Below, piece after piece: positions 6,572 through 12,641 of a stretch of 12,641 nucleotides of DNA. This stretch comes from Pseudomonadota bacterium (GTDB lineage Bacteria > Pseudomonadota > Gammaproteobacteria > Burkholderiales > Burkholderiaceae_C). Made by a program: the position numbers and the translations under genes. The notes under the pieces were generated by a model. It saw only the letters and a list, made by a program, of their open reading frames with translations, did no database searches and was not told where the DNA came from. The stretch is taken from contig JAEZLX010000041.1 of NCBI GenBank assembly GCA_023415035.1, forward strand, positions 1 to 12,641. The letters are read 5' to 3'. The number at the start of each line of letters is the position of its first letter. Positions within the stretch are counted from its first letter, which is position 1.

Positions 6572-7924
6572 TCAGGCGGTTTCGCGCACCAGAACCTCGC
6601 CGCGCAGCGAGTGCGGTAGCGCCTGCGTGATGCGCACGTCGATCATCTGGCCGATCAGGCGCGCCGCGTTCGGGCCGCCGTCGAAGTTGACGATGCGGTT
6701 GCACTCGGTGCGACCCATCAGTTCGGCTGGATTCTTGCGCGAGGGCCCCTCGACCAGGATGCGTTGCACGGTGCCTTCGCGGCTGGCGCTGATGCGGCGC
6801 ACGTTGTCCTCGATGGTGGCCTGCAGGTGCTGCAGCCGGCGCAGCTTGACCTCGTGCGGCGTGTCGTCCGGCAGGTTGGCCGCCGGCGTGCCCGGCCGCG
6901 GGCTGAAAATGAAGGAGAAGCTGCTGTCGAAACCGATGTCGGTGATGAGCTTCATCATCTTCTCGAAGTCCTCCTCGGTTTCGCCCGGGAAGCCGACGAT
7001 GAAGTCGCTGCTCATGGAGATGTCGGGGCGGATCGCGCGCAGCTTGCGGATCGTGCTCTTGTATTCCATGGCGGTGTAGCCGCGCTTCATCGCCATCAGG
7101 ATCTTGTCGCTGCCGTGCTGCACAGGCAGATGCAGGTGACTCACCAGCTTGGGCACCTTGGCGTAGGTGTCGATCAGGCGCTGGGTGAACTCGTTGGGGT
7201 GACTGGTGGTGTAGCGGATGCGCTCGATGCCTGGAATCTCGGCCACGTACTCGATGAGCAGCGCGAAGTCGGCGATCTCACCCGAGTCGCCCATGGCGCC
7301 GCGGTAGGCGTTGACGTTCTGGCCCAGCAGCGTCACTTCCTTGACGCCCTGGTCGGCCAGGCCTGCGATCTCCACCAGCACATCCTCGAACGGGCGGCTG
7401 ACTTCCTCGCCGCGGGTGTAGGGCACCACGCAGTAGCTGCAGTACTTGGAGCAGCCTTCCATGATGGAAACGAAGGCCGAGGCGCCTTCCACACGCGCGG
7501 GCGGCAGGTGGTCGAACTTTTCGATCTCGGGGAAGCTGATGTCCACCTGGGGCTGCTGCAGGCGGTCGCGGGCCTTGAGCATTTCGGGCAGGCGGTGCAG
7601 GGTCTGCGGGCCGAACACCACGTCCACGAAGGGCGCGCGCTTGATGATTTCGGCGCCTTCCTGGCTGGCCACGCAGCCGCCGACGCCGATGAGCACGCCC
7701 TTTTGCTTCAGGTGCTTGACGCGGCCAAGGTCGGAGAACACTTTTTCCTGTGCCTTCTCGCGCACCGAGCAGGTGTTGAAGAGGATCAGGTCAGCCTGCT
7801 CGGGGTCTTCGGTTTTCTCGTAGCCCTGGGCGGCGCCGAGCACGTCGGCCATCTTGTCCGAGTCGTACTCGTTCATCTGGCAGCCGAACGTCTTAATATA
7901 GACCTTCTTGGTCGTGGTTGTCAT
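6572..7924 (-). CDS. miaB: tRNA-2-methylthio-N6-dimethylallyladenosine synthase MiaB
   Basis: Radical-SAM methylthiotransferase that adds the 2-methylthio group to i6A37 in tRNAs reading UNN codons. The 450 residues are typical. The N-terminal domain carries the three auxiliary-cluster cysteines: C15 in KTFGCQMNEYDS, C52 in NTCSVREKAQEK and C84 in GGCVASQEG. The radical-SAM motif CxxxCxxC lies at C158, C162 and C165 (GCSKYCSYCVVPYTRGEE). GQNVNAY, TTSHPNEF, HLPVQHGSDKIL, DFIVGFPGETEEDF and the FIFSPRPGTPA segment complete the domain, and a TRAM domain follows from about 385. The ATG at 7924 has AGGAG seven bases upstream. It is the first gene of a tight run with the glrK-lipoprotein-glrR genes. 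In E. coli miaB instead precedes the phoH-like ybeZ and ybeY. Confidence 0.97.
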   Translation of the reverse strand: MTTTTKKVYIKTFGCQMNEYDSDKMADVLGAAQGYEKTEDPEQADLILFNTCSVREKAQEKVFSDLGRVKHLKQKGVLIGVGGCVASQEGAEIIKRAPFVDVVFGPQTLHRLPEMLKARDRLQQPQVDISFPEIEKFDHLPPARVEGASAFVSIMEGCSKYCSYCVVPYTRGEEVSRPFEDVLVEIAGLADQGVKEVTLLGQNVNAYRGAMGDSGEIADFALLIEYVAEIPGIERIRYTTSHPNEFTQRLIDTYAKVPKLVSHLHLPVQHGSDKILMAMKRGYTAMEYKSTIRKLRAIRPDISMSSDFIVGFPGETEEDFEKMMKLITDIGFDSSFSFIFSPRPGTPAANLPDDTPHEVKLRRLQHLQATIEDNVRRISASREGTVQRILVEGPSRKNPAELMGRTECNRIVNFDGGPNAARLIGQMIDVRITQALPHSLRGEVLVRETA

Positions 7925-7969
7925 GGAAATGCTCCTGGACGCGGGGGCGCAATGCCGCCGCGGCGAATG

Positions 7970-7993
7970 AAAAACGGAAGCGCGATGGCGCGC
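7970..7993 (-). terminator. Weak candidate terminator upstream of miaB
   Basis: On the minus strand a 5-bp stem GCGCG-CCAT-CGCGC (7980-7993) is followed by TTCCGTTTTT. The stem is short and is separated from the T-run, so termination would be partial at best. It lies between the stop at 8000 and the miaB ATG at 7924. Confidence 0.25.
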
Positions 7994-7999
7994 GAAGGC

Positions 8000-8407
8000 T
8001 CAGCGGGAGCTGTCGCCTAGCGTGGAGTAGTTGTGCTGGTTGCCCAGGCGGGGACGCTTTTCGGCGGCCTCGGCCTCGGTCAGGATCCAGACTTCATGCA
8101 CCAGCCCATGCATGTCGGTCACGTAGTTCACGGTCAGTGACTGGCCGACGAGGGAGCCGGAGAGCACCATCGTGTTGCCGGTGCCGCGGATGCGGGCGCC
8201 GGGAGACAAGCGCATGACACGGCCATCCATGGTGACCTCGGGCGGTGTCTGCACCACCATGGTGGCCCGGATGGCGTTGGCCGGGAACGGGCGCACCGGC
8301 CCCTGGGCCTGGGCCGTGCCCGCGAGCGCCAGCAGCAGGCCGGCAGGGGCCAGCGCTGCCAGGGTGCGCCGGGAGAGGCTGAAGAAGAATTTGTCGCAGC
8401 GGTTCAT
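8000..8407 (-). CDS. Small exported protein of unknown function
   Basis: 135 codons. I do not recognise a named family. A Sec signal peptide is clear: MNRCDKFFFSLSRR, a hydrophobic stretch LAALAPAGLLLALAG, and likely cleavage after AQA at about residue 34, leaving about 100 periplasmic residues. The mature part looks all-beta: alternating stretches such as IRATMVVQTPPEVTMDG, RLSPGARIRGTGNTMVLSG and LTVNYVTDMHGLVHEVWIL, with no cysteines. The coding bias matches its neighbours and the signal peptide is convincing, so I take it as a real gene. It lies 75 bp upstream of miaB on the same strand and 62 bp downstream of yaeQ; whether they share a transcript is unclear. The ribosome site is weak (TGGAT). 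A role in envelope binding or assembly is possible but not shown. Confidence 0.8.
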   Translation of the reverse strand: MNRCDKFFFSLSRRTLAALAPAGLLLALAGTAQAQGPVRPFPANAIRATMVVQTPPEVTMDGRVMRLSPGARIRGTGNTMVLSGSLVGQSLTVNYVTDMHGLVHEVWILTEAEAAEKRPRLGNQHNYSTLGDSSR

Positions 8408-8469
8408 GGTGTAGATCCAGAGGCTGTGGAAACAGCGCCGATTGTCTCACGGTGCCGCGTCGGCGCCGG

Positions 8470-9030
8470 TCATTTCCAGCGCTGTGGCTCCAGATGCACG
8501 CTGCCGCGGGTGCTCGAAAGGGTGAGGGCTCCATCCTGGATCAGCGCCTGCAGCTGCATGCTGCGCTCGGCCAGGGCCGCCAGCGCGGGCGCCGCCTCGG
8601 CGGGCAGCCGCCAGACCTGCAGCTTGTCCAGGCGTGTCAGCTTGTTTTCGATGCCCTTCCACCACACGTCGGCGGCCGAACTGAAAGCGTAGACGATCAC
8701 CGCGTCGGCCTGGCTGCAGGCCTTGGACAGGGGTTTGTCCTCGGGCTGGCCGACCTCGATCCACAGGCGCTTGCGGCCGGTGAAGTCGGTCAGCGAGGCG
8801 TCGGGGTCGTCCGGGTCGGACAGACCCGCCCCGAAGGCCAGGGTGCCATCGCCGCCGCAGGTGTCGACCAGCTCGTGCGCCTGCAGGGCCAGTGCGGCCA
8901 GGCGCACCATCATGCGCTCGTCGGTCTCGCTCGGGTGGCGGGCCAGGGTCAGCGTGTGGTCGGCGTAGTAGCCGTGGTCGATGTCGGCGATTTGCAGGGA
9001 CGCCTTGAAGATGGTGGACTTGAGGGCCAT
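8470..9030 (-). CDS. yaeQ: YaeQ family protein
   Basis: 186 residues, close to E. coli YaeQ at about 181. Family hallmarks are in order: MALKSTIFKASLQIADIDHGYY at the start, LTLARHPSETDERMMVRL (about 27-44), LWIEVGQPEDKPLSKAC (about 89-105), the VYAFSSAADVWW segment, and MQLQALIQDG near the C-terminus. YaeQ proteins have a PD-(D/E)XK nuclease-like fold. The E. coli member was studied as a possible RfaH-like suppressor, but no firm biochemical role is known. The insertion with DTCGGDGTLAFGAGLSDPDDPD (about 56-77) is longer and more acidic than I recall for E. coli. The ATG at 9030 is preceded by no good purine-rich site. Upstream is the terminator of the tRNA gene, so it probably has its own promoter. 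Confidence 0.92.
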   Translation of the reverse strand: MALKSTIFKASLQIADIDHGYYADHTLTLARHPSETDERMMVRLAALALQAHELVDTCGGDGTLAFGAGLSDPDDPDASLTDFTGRKRLWIEVGQPEDKPLSKACSQADAVIVYAFSSAADVWWKGIENKLTRLDKLQVWRLPAEAAPALAALAERSMQLQALIQDGALTLSSTRGSVHLEPQRWK

Positions 9031-9050
9031 GGTGGAGGCGGGGAGTCGGA

Positions 9051-9088
9051 AAAAGAAAAAGCGGACACCGTTGCCGGGGTCCGCTTTT
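9051..9088 (-). terminator. Intrinsic terminator of the tRNA-Met gene
   Basis: A perfect 10-bp inverted repeat AAAAGCGGAC (9057-9066) and GTCCGCTTTT (9079-9088) encloses a 12-base loop. On the minus strand the GC-rich stem is followed by TTTTTCTTTTT. It begins seven bases past the tRNA 3' end and separates it from yaeQ. Confidence 0.88.
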
Positions 9089-9094
9089 CATGTG

Positions 9095-9171
9095 TGGTGG
9101 CGATAGGTGGACTTGAACCACCGACATCAGCATTATGAATGCTGCGCTCTAACCAACTGAGCTATATCGCC
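9095..9171 (-). tRNA. tRNA-Met (CAU), elongator type
   Basis: 77 nt with encoded CCA (9095-9097). The cloverleaf folds fully: acceptor GGCGATA/TATCGCC (7 bp), D stem GCTC/GAGC, anticodon stem CAGCA/TGCTG with loop TTCATAA (anticodon at 9135-9137), and T stem GGTGG/CCACC with loop TTCAAGT. The paired G1-C72 and the lack of three G-C pairs in the anticodon stem rule out the initiator tRNA. A CAU anticodon also occurs in tRNA-Ile2, but the body resembles elongator tRNA-Met (AGCTCAGTTGGTTAGAGC). Confidence 0.93.
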
Positions 9172-9181
9172 GAAGACACGC

Positions 9182-9211
9182 ATTATAGCCAAAAAAATTA
9201 CAGGATTTCAA
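9182..9211 (-). promoter_or_regulatory. Sigma-70 promoter of the tRNA-Met gene
   Basis: On the minus strand there is TTGAAA at 9211-9206 and a perfect TATAAT at 9187-9182, 18 bp apart. The predicted start, at about 9175, is only a few bases before the mature tRNA 5' end. The -35 overlaps the stop of the enoyl-CoA hydratase gene. GCG follows the -10, consistent with the GC-rich discriminator of stable-RNA promoters. Confidence 0.72.
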
Positions 9212-9999
9212 GCGTTCCTGAACTTCGCTTCGCGCTTGTTGAGGAAGGCGTCCATGCCTTCCTTCTGGTCTTCGGTGGAGAAGAGGGCGTGGAACATGCG
9301 GCGCTCGAACATGAGGCCGTCGGAGAGGTTGCCCTCGAAGGCGCGGTTGACCGATTCCTTGGCGGCCATCACCGCCAGCTGCGAGAACGAGCAGATCTGC
9401 AGCGCCGCGCCCAGCGCCTCGTCCATCAGCTTGTCCAGCGGCACGACGCGGCTGACGAGGCCAGCGCGTTCAGCCTCGGTGGCGTCCATCATGCGGCCGG
9501 TGAGGGCCAGATCCATGGCCTTGGATTTGCCGACCGCGCGCGGCAGGCGTTGCGTGCCACCGGCGCCGGGGATGATGCCCAGCTTGATCTCGGGCTGGCC
9601 GAACCTGGCGTTGTCGGCGGCGATGATGAAGTCGCACATCATCGCAAGCTCGCAGCCGCCGCCCAGGGCGAAACCGCTGACGGCCGCGATCACGGGCTTG
9701 CGGATGCTGCGGATGGTTTCCCAATTGCGGGTGATGAAGTCGCCTCGGTAGGCGTCGGCGAAGGTGTACTTGGCCATGGCGCCGATGTCGGCACCGGCCG
9801 CGAAGGCCTTTTCGCTGCCGGTGATGATCATGCAGCCGATGGCCGCGTCGGCATCGAAGGCCTTGAGCGCGGTGCCCAGCTCGTCCATGAGCTGGTCGTT
9901 CAGCGCATTGAGCTGCTTGGGACGGTTCAGCGTCACGATGCCCACGGGGCCTTCGGTGCGCACGGTGATGAGTTCGGGGGTGGCGGCTGTCTCGCTCAT
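9208..9999 (-). CDS. Enoyl-CoA hydratase (crotonase family)
   Basis: 263 residues, the usual length for a single-domain hydratase that adds water to trans-2-enoyl-CoA in fatty-acid or other acyl-CoA breakdown. Both catalytic glutamates are present: E117 in GGGCELAMMCD and E137 in FGQPEIKLGIIPGAGGTQRL. The oxyanion-hole segments are KAFAAGADI (about 64-72) and SGFALGGG (108-115). The C-terminal trimerisation helix region ends in KEGMDAFLNKREAKFRN. It resembles PaaF and short-chain crotonases, but the acyl chain it prefers cannot be read from the sequence. The ATG at 9999 has AAGGA upstream (GCAAGGACACACC). It diverges from the PaaG-like gene across a shared 151-bp region with a palindrome. The last codons overlap the tRNA-Met promoter. 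Confidence 0.93.
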   Translation of the reverse strand: MSETAATPELITVRTEGPVGIVTLNRPKQLNALNDQLMDELGTALKAFDADAAIGCMIITGSEKAFAAGADIGAMAKYTFADAYRGDFITRNWETIRSIRKPVIAAVSGFALGGGCELAMMCDFIIAADNARFGQPEIKLGIIPGAGGTQRLPRAVGKSKAMDLALTGRMMDATEAERAGLVSRVVPLDKLMDEALGAALQICSFSQLAVMAAKESVNRAFEGNLSDGLMFERRMFHALFSTEDQKEGMDAFLNKREAKFRNA

Positions 10000-10033
10000 G
10001 GTGTGTCCTTGCAGGTGAAAGCAGGGGGTGATG

Positions 10034-10053
10034 TGACGTGAACGTCAACTATA
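10034..10053. promoter_or_regulatory. Palindromic operator and -10 element of the enoyl-CoA hydratase gene
   Basis: TGACGT-GA-ACGTCA at 10034-10047 is an inverted repeat with perfect 6-bp arms, 35-48 bp upstream of the hydratase ATG. Next to it, on the minus strand, TATAGT at 10053-10048 is a fair -10; I see no good -35. A start near 10041 would lie inside the palindrome, so a bound protein should repress. From memory the core resembles ACGT-type operators of acyl-CoA catabolism repressors, but the factor is unknown. Confidence 0.45.
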
Positions 10054-10135
10054 GCCGCACTCCCGGCGGCACCCTGGCACCTGCGGAACAGGGGGCGGGC
10101 GCTCTCCCGCATAGCATGGCCGGCACATGTCACCC

Positions 10136-10142
10136 GAGGAGA
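10136..10142 (+). promoter_or_regulatory. Ribosome binding site that decides the PaaG-like start
   Basis: GAGGAGA lies eight bases before the ATG at 10151. The upstream in-frame ATG at 10127 has no such site, and starting there would place this sequence inside the coding region. I therefore take 10151 as the start. Confidence 0.75.
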
Positions 10143-10150
10143 CCACACCC

Positions 10151-10957
10151 ATGGACAAGACCGAAACCGGCGGCACCGTGCTCTACGAGCGACGGGATGC
10201 CGTGGCGCTGATCACGCTCAACCGGCCCGAGGCGCTCAACAGCTTCACGGTCCAAATGCATCATGACCTGTGGGCGGTGCTGGATCGGGCCGAGGCCGAT
10301 GCGAATGTGCGCGCTGCCGTCATCACCGGAGCCGGGCGCGGCTTCTGCGCGGGAGCGGACCTGACCGGGCTGGACTTGAAGCCAGGGCCCGATCTCGTGG
10401 AGCGCGCCGACCCGGGGCCGGTCATCGACCGGGCGTTCAACCCGACGGTGCGGCGCCTGCAGTCGCTGCGCTTTCCGGTCATCGCTGCGGTCAATGGCGT
10501 GGCTGCTGGCGCCGGTGCGTCGCTGGCCATGACCTGCGACATTGCCATCGCGGCGCCGGCAGCGAGCTTCATCCAGGCCTTCAGCAAGATCGGACTGGTG
10601 CCCGACGCCGGTGGCAGCTGGTTCCTGGTCGAGCGGCTGGGCCTGGCGCGGGCGATGGCGCTGGCGATGACGGGCGACAAGCTGCCCGCCCCGCAGGCGC
10701 GGGACTGGGGCCTGATCTGGGACGTGGCCGACGATCCGGTGACAGAGGCGCTGGCACTGGCGGCTCGTCTGGCCACGATGCCGACCCGGGCGCTGGTGGC
10801 CACGCGTGCGCTGTTGCGCGATGCGGCTCATCGCTCGCTCGATGCACATCTCGACGCCGAACGGGACACCCAGTCGGCAATGGGGCGCACGCACGATTAC
10901 ATCGAGGGGGTGATGGCGTTTCGGGAAAAGCGCGCGCCGAACTTCCGCGGCGAGTGA
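10151..10957 (+). CDS. PaaG-like enoyl-CoA isomerase/hydratase (crotonase family)
   Basis: 268 residues from the ATG at 10151. It resembles PaaG, the isomerase acting on ring-1,2-epoxyphenylacetyl-CoA in phenylacetate breakdown. Both crotonase glutamates are replaced (S124 in GAGASLAM, F144 in FIQAFSKIG), while D152 in GLVPDAGGSW stands where PaaG has its catalytic Asp. Other PaaG-like segments are RGFCAGADL (oxyanion hole), RDWGLIWDV and AERDTQSAMGRTHDYIEGVMAF, ending in KRAPNFRG. No other paa gene is visible, so a role in phenylacetate breakdown is not established; double-bond isomerisation of other acyl-CoAs is equally possible. An upstream ATG at 10127 would add eight residues but lacks a ribosome site. 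The gene converges on the LysR gene with a 24-bp gap. Confidence 0.9.
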   Translation: MDKTETGGTVLYERRDAVALITLNRPEALNSFTVQMHHDLWAVLDRAEADANVRAAVITGAGRGFCAGADLTGLDLKPGPDLVERADPGPVIDRAFNPTVRRLQSLRFPVIAAVNGVAAGAGASLAMTCDIAIAAPAASFIQAFSKIGLVPDAGGSWFLVERLGLARAMALAMTGDKLPAPQARDWGLIWDVADDPVTEALALAARLATMPTRALVATRALLRDAAHRSLDAHLDAERDTQSAMGRTHDYIEGVMAFREKRAPNFRGE

Positions 10958-10981
10958 GCGCGTGCGTTGCGTGCGGGGGCT

Positions 10982-12001
10982 TCAGTCGATGTGGTCGATG
11001 GTGTCCGGGTCCGGCACGTCGCCGATGGCCTGGCGTGTGCGTTCCGCCTCGCGCAGCAGCCAGTCGCAGAAGGCCTTGACCTCGGGGCGCTGCACGCTGC
11101 GCGGCGCCACCAGCAGCCAGTAGGCCAGCGGTGAATCGAGGCGCAGCCGGGGTAGGGGTTCGATCAGGTCGCCGTTGGCCAGGCTTTCGGCCACCAGCGG
11201 CAGGCGCGCCAGGGCCACGCCCTGGCCCGTAAGGGCAGCCTGCACGATCTGGTTGGCGTAGTTGAAATACAGCCACCGCTTGGGCGACAGGCGCGCCGTA
11301 GACCGGCCGCGCGCGTCCCTGGCACCGGATGCCGGTGCATGCTGGTCCAGCCAGCGCTGCCAGGTCAGCCATTCGAGATGGCGCGTGCGGTGGGCGTCGC
11401 CGGCCTCGATCAGCGCGTGGTTCGCCAGATCCTCCACCTTGCCCAGCGGCGTCTCCCGCAGCAGCCAGGGACTGGCCACCGGCGTGAGCTGCTCGCCGAA
11501 CAGCCGCACGGCAGCGGACCCCATCGCTGAGGGCACGGCGTAGCGCAGGGCCAGGTCCACATCGGCGGTGGCCAGATCGACGGCCGCATCGGTCGCGTCG
11601 ATCCGGATGTCGATGTCCGGGTATTCACGCTGGAAGGCTTCCAGTCTTGGGATCAGCCACATCGACGCGAACGAGGCCCAGGTGGTGATGGCCACGCTGC
11701 GGCGGCCCGCGCTTTGCCGGATCTGCCGCACGGCCGCATCCAGGCGTTCCAGCGCGGCGCCCGTGGCCCGCAGCAGCAGGGTGCCGGCGCTGGTCAGCTC
11801 AACGGCGCGCGTGTGGCGCAGGAACAGAGGCATGCCCACCTCGTCTTCCAGCGCCTGTATCTGGCGGCTGACAGCGCTTTGCGTGAGCGAGAGCTCGTCG
11901 GCGGCAGCGCGGAAGTTCAGGTGGCGCGCCACGGCGTCGAAGGCGCGCAGATAGCCGACCGAGATCGGCCGGGTGCGCGGATGGCTGGCAGGCAGGCTCA
12001 T
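10982..12001 (-). CDS. LysR-family transcriptional regulator, GcvA type
   Basis: 339 residues, slightly longer than the usual 300-310 because of an N-terminal extension (about 15) and a C-terminal tail after residue 315. The N-terminal winged helix-turn-helix is clear: LRAFDAVARHLNFRAAADELSLTQSAVSRQIQALEDEVGMPLF (about 18-60), then the linker helix. The effector domain has the GcvA-like start VAITTWASFASMWLIPRLEAF, DIRIDATDAAVDLATADVDLALRY, and the late block FNYANQIVQAALTGQGVALARLPLV. The segment SGARDARGRSTARLSPKRW is longer than in GcvA. The ligand is unknown; GcvA-type regulators also control non-glycine genes. The ATG at 12001 has GGAG eight bases upstream. It diverges from the DUF2917 gene, and the 136-bp gap holds two inverted repeats that suit autoregulation. 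Confidence 0.92.
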   Translation of the reverse strand: MSLPASHPRTRPISVGYLRAFDAVARHLNFRAAADELSLTQSAVSRQIQALEDEVGMPLFLRHTRAVELTSAGTLLLRATGAALERLDAAVRQIRQSAGRRSVAITTWASFASMWLIPRLEAFQREYPDIDIRIDATDAAVDLATADVDLALRYAVPSAMGSAAVRLFGEQLTPVASPWLLRETPLGKVEDLANHALIEAGDAHRTRHLEWLTWQRWLDQHAPASGARDARGRSTARLSPKRWLYFNYANQIVQAALTGQGVALARLPLVAESLANGDLIEPLPRLRLDSPLAYWLLVAPRSVQRPEVKAFCDWLLREAERTRQAIGDVPDPDTIDHID

Positions 12002-12026
12002 GGACAGGTCTCCGGAGGGGCTGCTA

Positions 12027-12047
12027 TTGATTCGGATCCGGAATCAA
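12027..12047. promoter_or_regulatory. LysR-type operator candidate
   Basis: TTGATTC (12027-12033) and GAATCAA (12041-12047) form a perfect 7-bp inverted repeat around GGATCCG. The core ATTC-N7-GAAT has the T-N11-A spacing typical of LysR-family boxes. It lies 26-46 bp upstream of the lysR start and about 91-111 bp upstream of the DUF2917 ATG, which suits autorepression and divergent activation. Confidence 0.6.
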
Positions 12048-12051
12048 AGTC

Positions 12052-12077
12052 TGCATCGCATTTCATTGGACGATGCA
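12052..12077. repeat. Second inverted repeat in the divergent lysR control region
   Basis: TGCATCG (12052-12058) and CGATGCA (12071-12077) are perfect 7-bp arms separated by 12 bases. It starts five bases beyond the LysR-type operator candidate. It could be a second regulator site or part of the DUF2917 promoter region. There is no T-run, so a terminator is unlikely. Confidence 0.5.
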
Positions 12078-12137
12078 AACGGCTTCCAGGATCATCGCCA
12101 TGACACAAGCCCTTTCGGGGTGTCCAAGGAGATCGTC

Positions 12138-12641
12138 ATGGCAGCAGTCATTGTGGCAGGAAAGCTCAACAGCTCATGTCTTGAAGTCATCAATCCGTCG
12201 CACGGCAACCGTGTGGCCGGCACATGGCGCCTGCCTTCGGGGCAGGCTCTTGGCCTGTACCCGATGACACCCTCGCTGCTGACGGTACGGCAGGGGCGCG
12301 TCTGGGTCACGCTGGGCATTGACGGTCCCCGGGTGCCGGGCGAGATGGGCGACCATTTCCTCGGGGCCGGCGAGCAACTGCAGGTGCCCGCTGGTTCCCG
12401 GCTGGTCATGGAGCCGGTGGCGTGGCGGGGCGAAGCGGCGAGGGAAGCGTTCTTTGACTGGCAGGACACGCCGGTGGCCGCGGTGACACAGGCCCGTTTC
12501 GAGCGCGACGTGATGGTTCACTGGCGCGCGCTGGGCGGCGGGTTGGTGCTGGCGGCGCGGGCGGCGGGCTCCCTGATGCGCGGCGTGCTGGCCTATGCCG
12601 CCGGCAGCCTCGTGGGGCGGCGCCAGGCCGCTGTCGTGTCC
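12138..12641 (+). CDS. DUF2917 domain protein, 3' end beyond the window
   Basis: 168 codons are visible and the frame is open at the right edge. The protein resembles DUF2917 proteins of Burkholderiales, which have a small cupin-like beta domain and no proven function. The typical blocks are WRLPSGQALGLYPM, LLTVRQGRVWVTLG, GDHFLGAGEQLQVPAGSRLVME, and a following W-containing segment. After the domain comes an amphipathic to hydrophobic stretch (LGGGLVLAARAAGSLMRGVLAYAAGSLVG) that may attach it to the membrane. The ATG at 12138 has AAGGAG six bases upstream (12126-12131). It diverges from the GcvA-type LysR gene, which probably regulates it. Family membership is from pattern recall and is fairly secure; no function is claimed. 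Confidence 0.82.
   Translation, partial: MAAVIVAGKLNSSCLEVINPSHGNRVAGTWRLPSGQALGLYPMTPSLLTVRQGRVWVTLGIDGPRVPGEMGDHFLGAGEQLQVPAGSRLVMEPVAWRGEAAREAFFDWQDTPVAAVTQARFERDVMVHWRALGGGLVLAARAAGSLMRGVLAYAAGSLVGRRQAAVVS

Noticed and set aside
4952..7079. Two long overlapping plus-strand open frames opposite the kinase and miaB genes
   Set aside because: Both are shadows of minus-strand genes with clear catalytic motifs. One is Ser/Arg-rich and the other His/Gln-rich, neither protein-like.
6764..8020. 418-codon plus-strand open frame opposite miaB
   Set aside because: The minus strand encodes full-length MiaB with all six cluster cysteines; the plus frame is His/Ala/Val-rich without domains.
9057..9088. 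Hairpin near the tRNA read as a mobile-element or attachment-site remnant
   Set aside because: tRNA genes are common integration sites, but there is no integrase, no repeated tRNA 3' end and no change in base composition. The hairpin with its T-run is an ordinary terminator.
10127..10150. Upstream ATG at 10127 as the start of the PaaG-like gene
   Set aside because: It has no ribosome site, whereas GAGGAGA is well placed before the ATG at 10151, and homologous sequence begins only after it.

Overview
The window looks like chromosomal DNA of a high-GC betaproteobacterium, most likely Burkholderiales (Comamonadaceae or a close relative). The evidence is the very GC-rich third codon positions, the long antisense open frames this creates, the style of the YaeQ, MiaB, GcvA-type LysR and DUF2917 proteins, and a tRNA with encoded CCA. 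I see no insertion sequence, prophage or CRISPR array. It reads as stable core genome, and no stretch over 300 bases lacks a gene.

Layout. Positions 1-2866 (minus) hold opgG and the 5' part of opgH, the enzymes for osmoregulated periplasmic glucans (OPGs); opgH runs off the left edge. Positions 3055-7924 (minus) hold a tight run in transcription order: miaB (tRNA methylthiolation), a GlrK/QseE-type sensor kinase, a QseG/YfhG-type lipoprotein and a GlrR/QseF-type sigma-54 activator. Gaps or overlaps within it are only a few bases. Positions 8000-9030 (minus) hold a small exported protein of unknown function and yaeQ. An elongator tRNA-Met (9095-9171, minus) has its own promoter and an intrinsic terminator. 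Two crotonase-family genes diverge from about 10.0 kb: a standard enoyl-CoA hydratase (minus) and a PaaG-like isomerase (plus). A GcvA-type LysR regulator (minus) then faces away from a DUF2917 gene (plus) that is cut by the right edge.

The main discovery is in the 188-bp gap between glrR and opgG. On the minus strand it carries a near-consensus sigma-54 promoter (2878-2894). Upstream of that lie two perfect TGTC-N10-GACA sites (2986-3003 and 3053-3070), the consensus known for enterobacterial GlrR. Two IHF-like sites (2912-2924 and 3036-3048) are interleaved with them. This is the standard architecture of an IHF-assisted enhancer promoter, and it sits directly downstream of the gene for the matching activator. 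I infer that this GlrK/GlrR system switches on opgGH, so that envelope sensing drives OPG synthesis. In enterobacteria the same system controls glmY and rpoE. Two oddities need attention: the predicted start site falls 0-1 nt before the opgG ATG, implying a leaderless mRNA, and the activator has GAFTDA in place of GAFTGA.

The two divergent gene pairs on the right each have palindromes in their shared control region that suit local regulators. All functional calls come from motif reading and recall of families; no database search was run.
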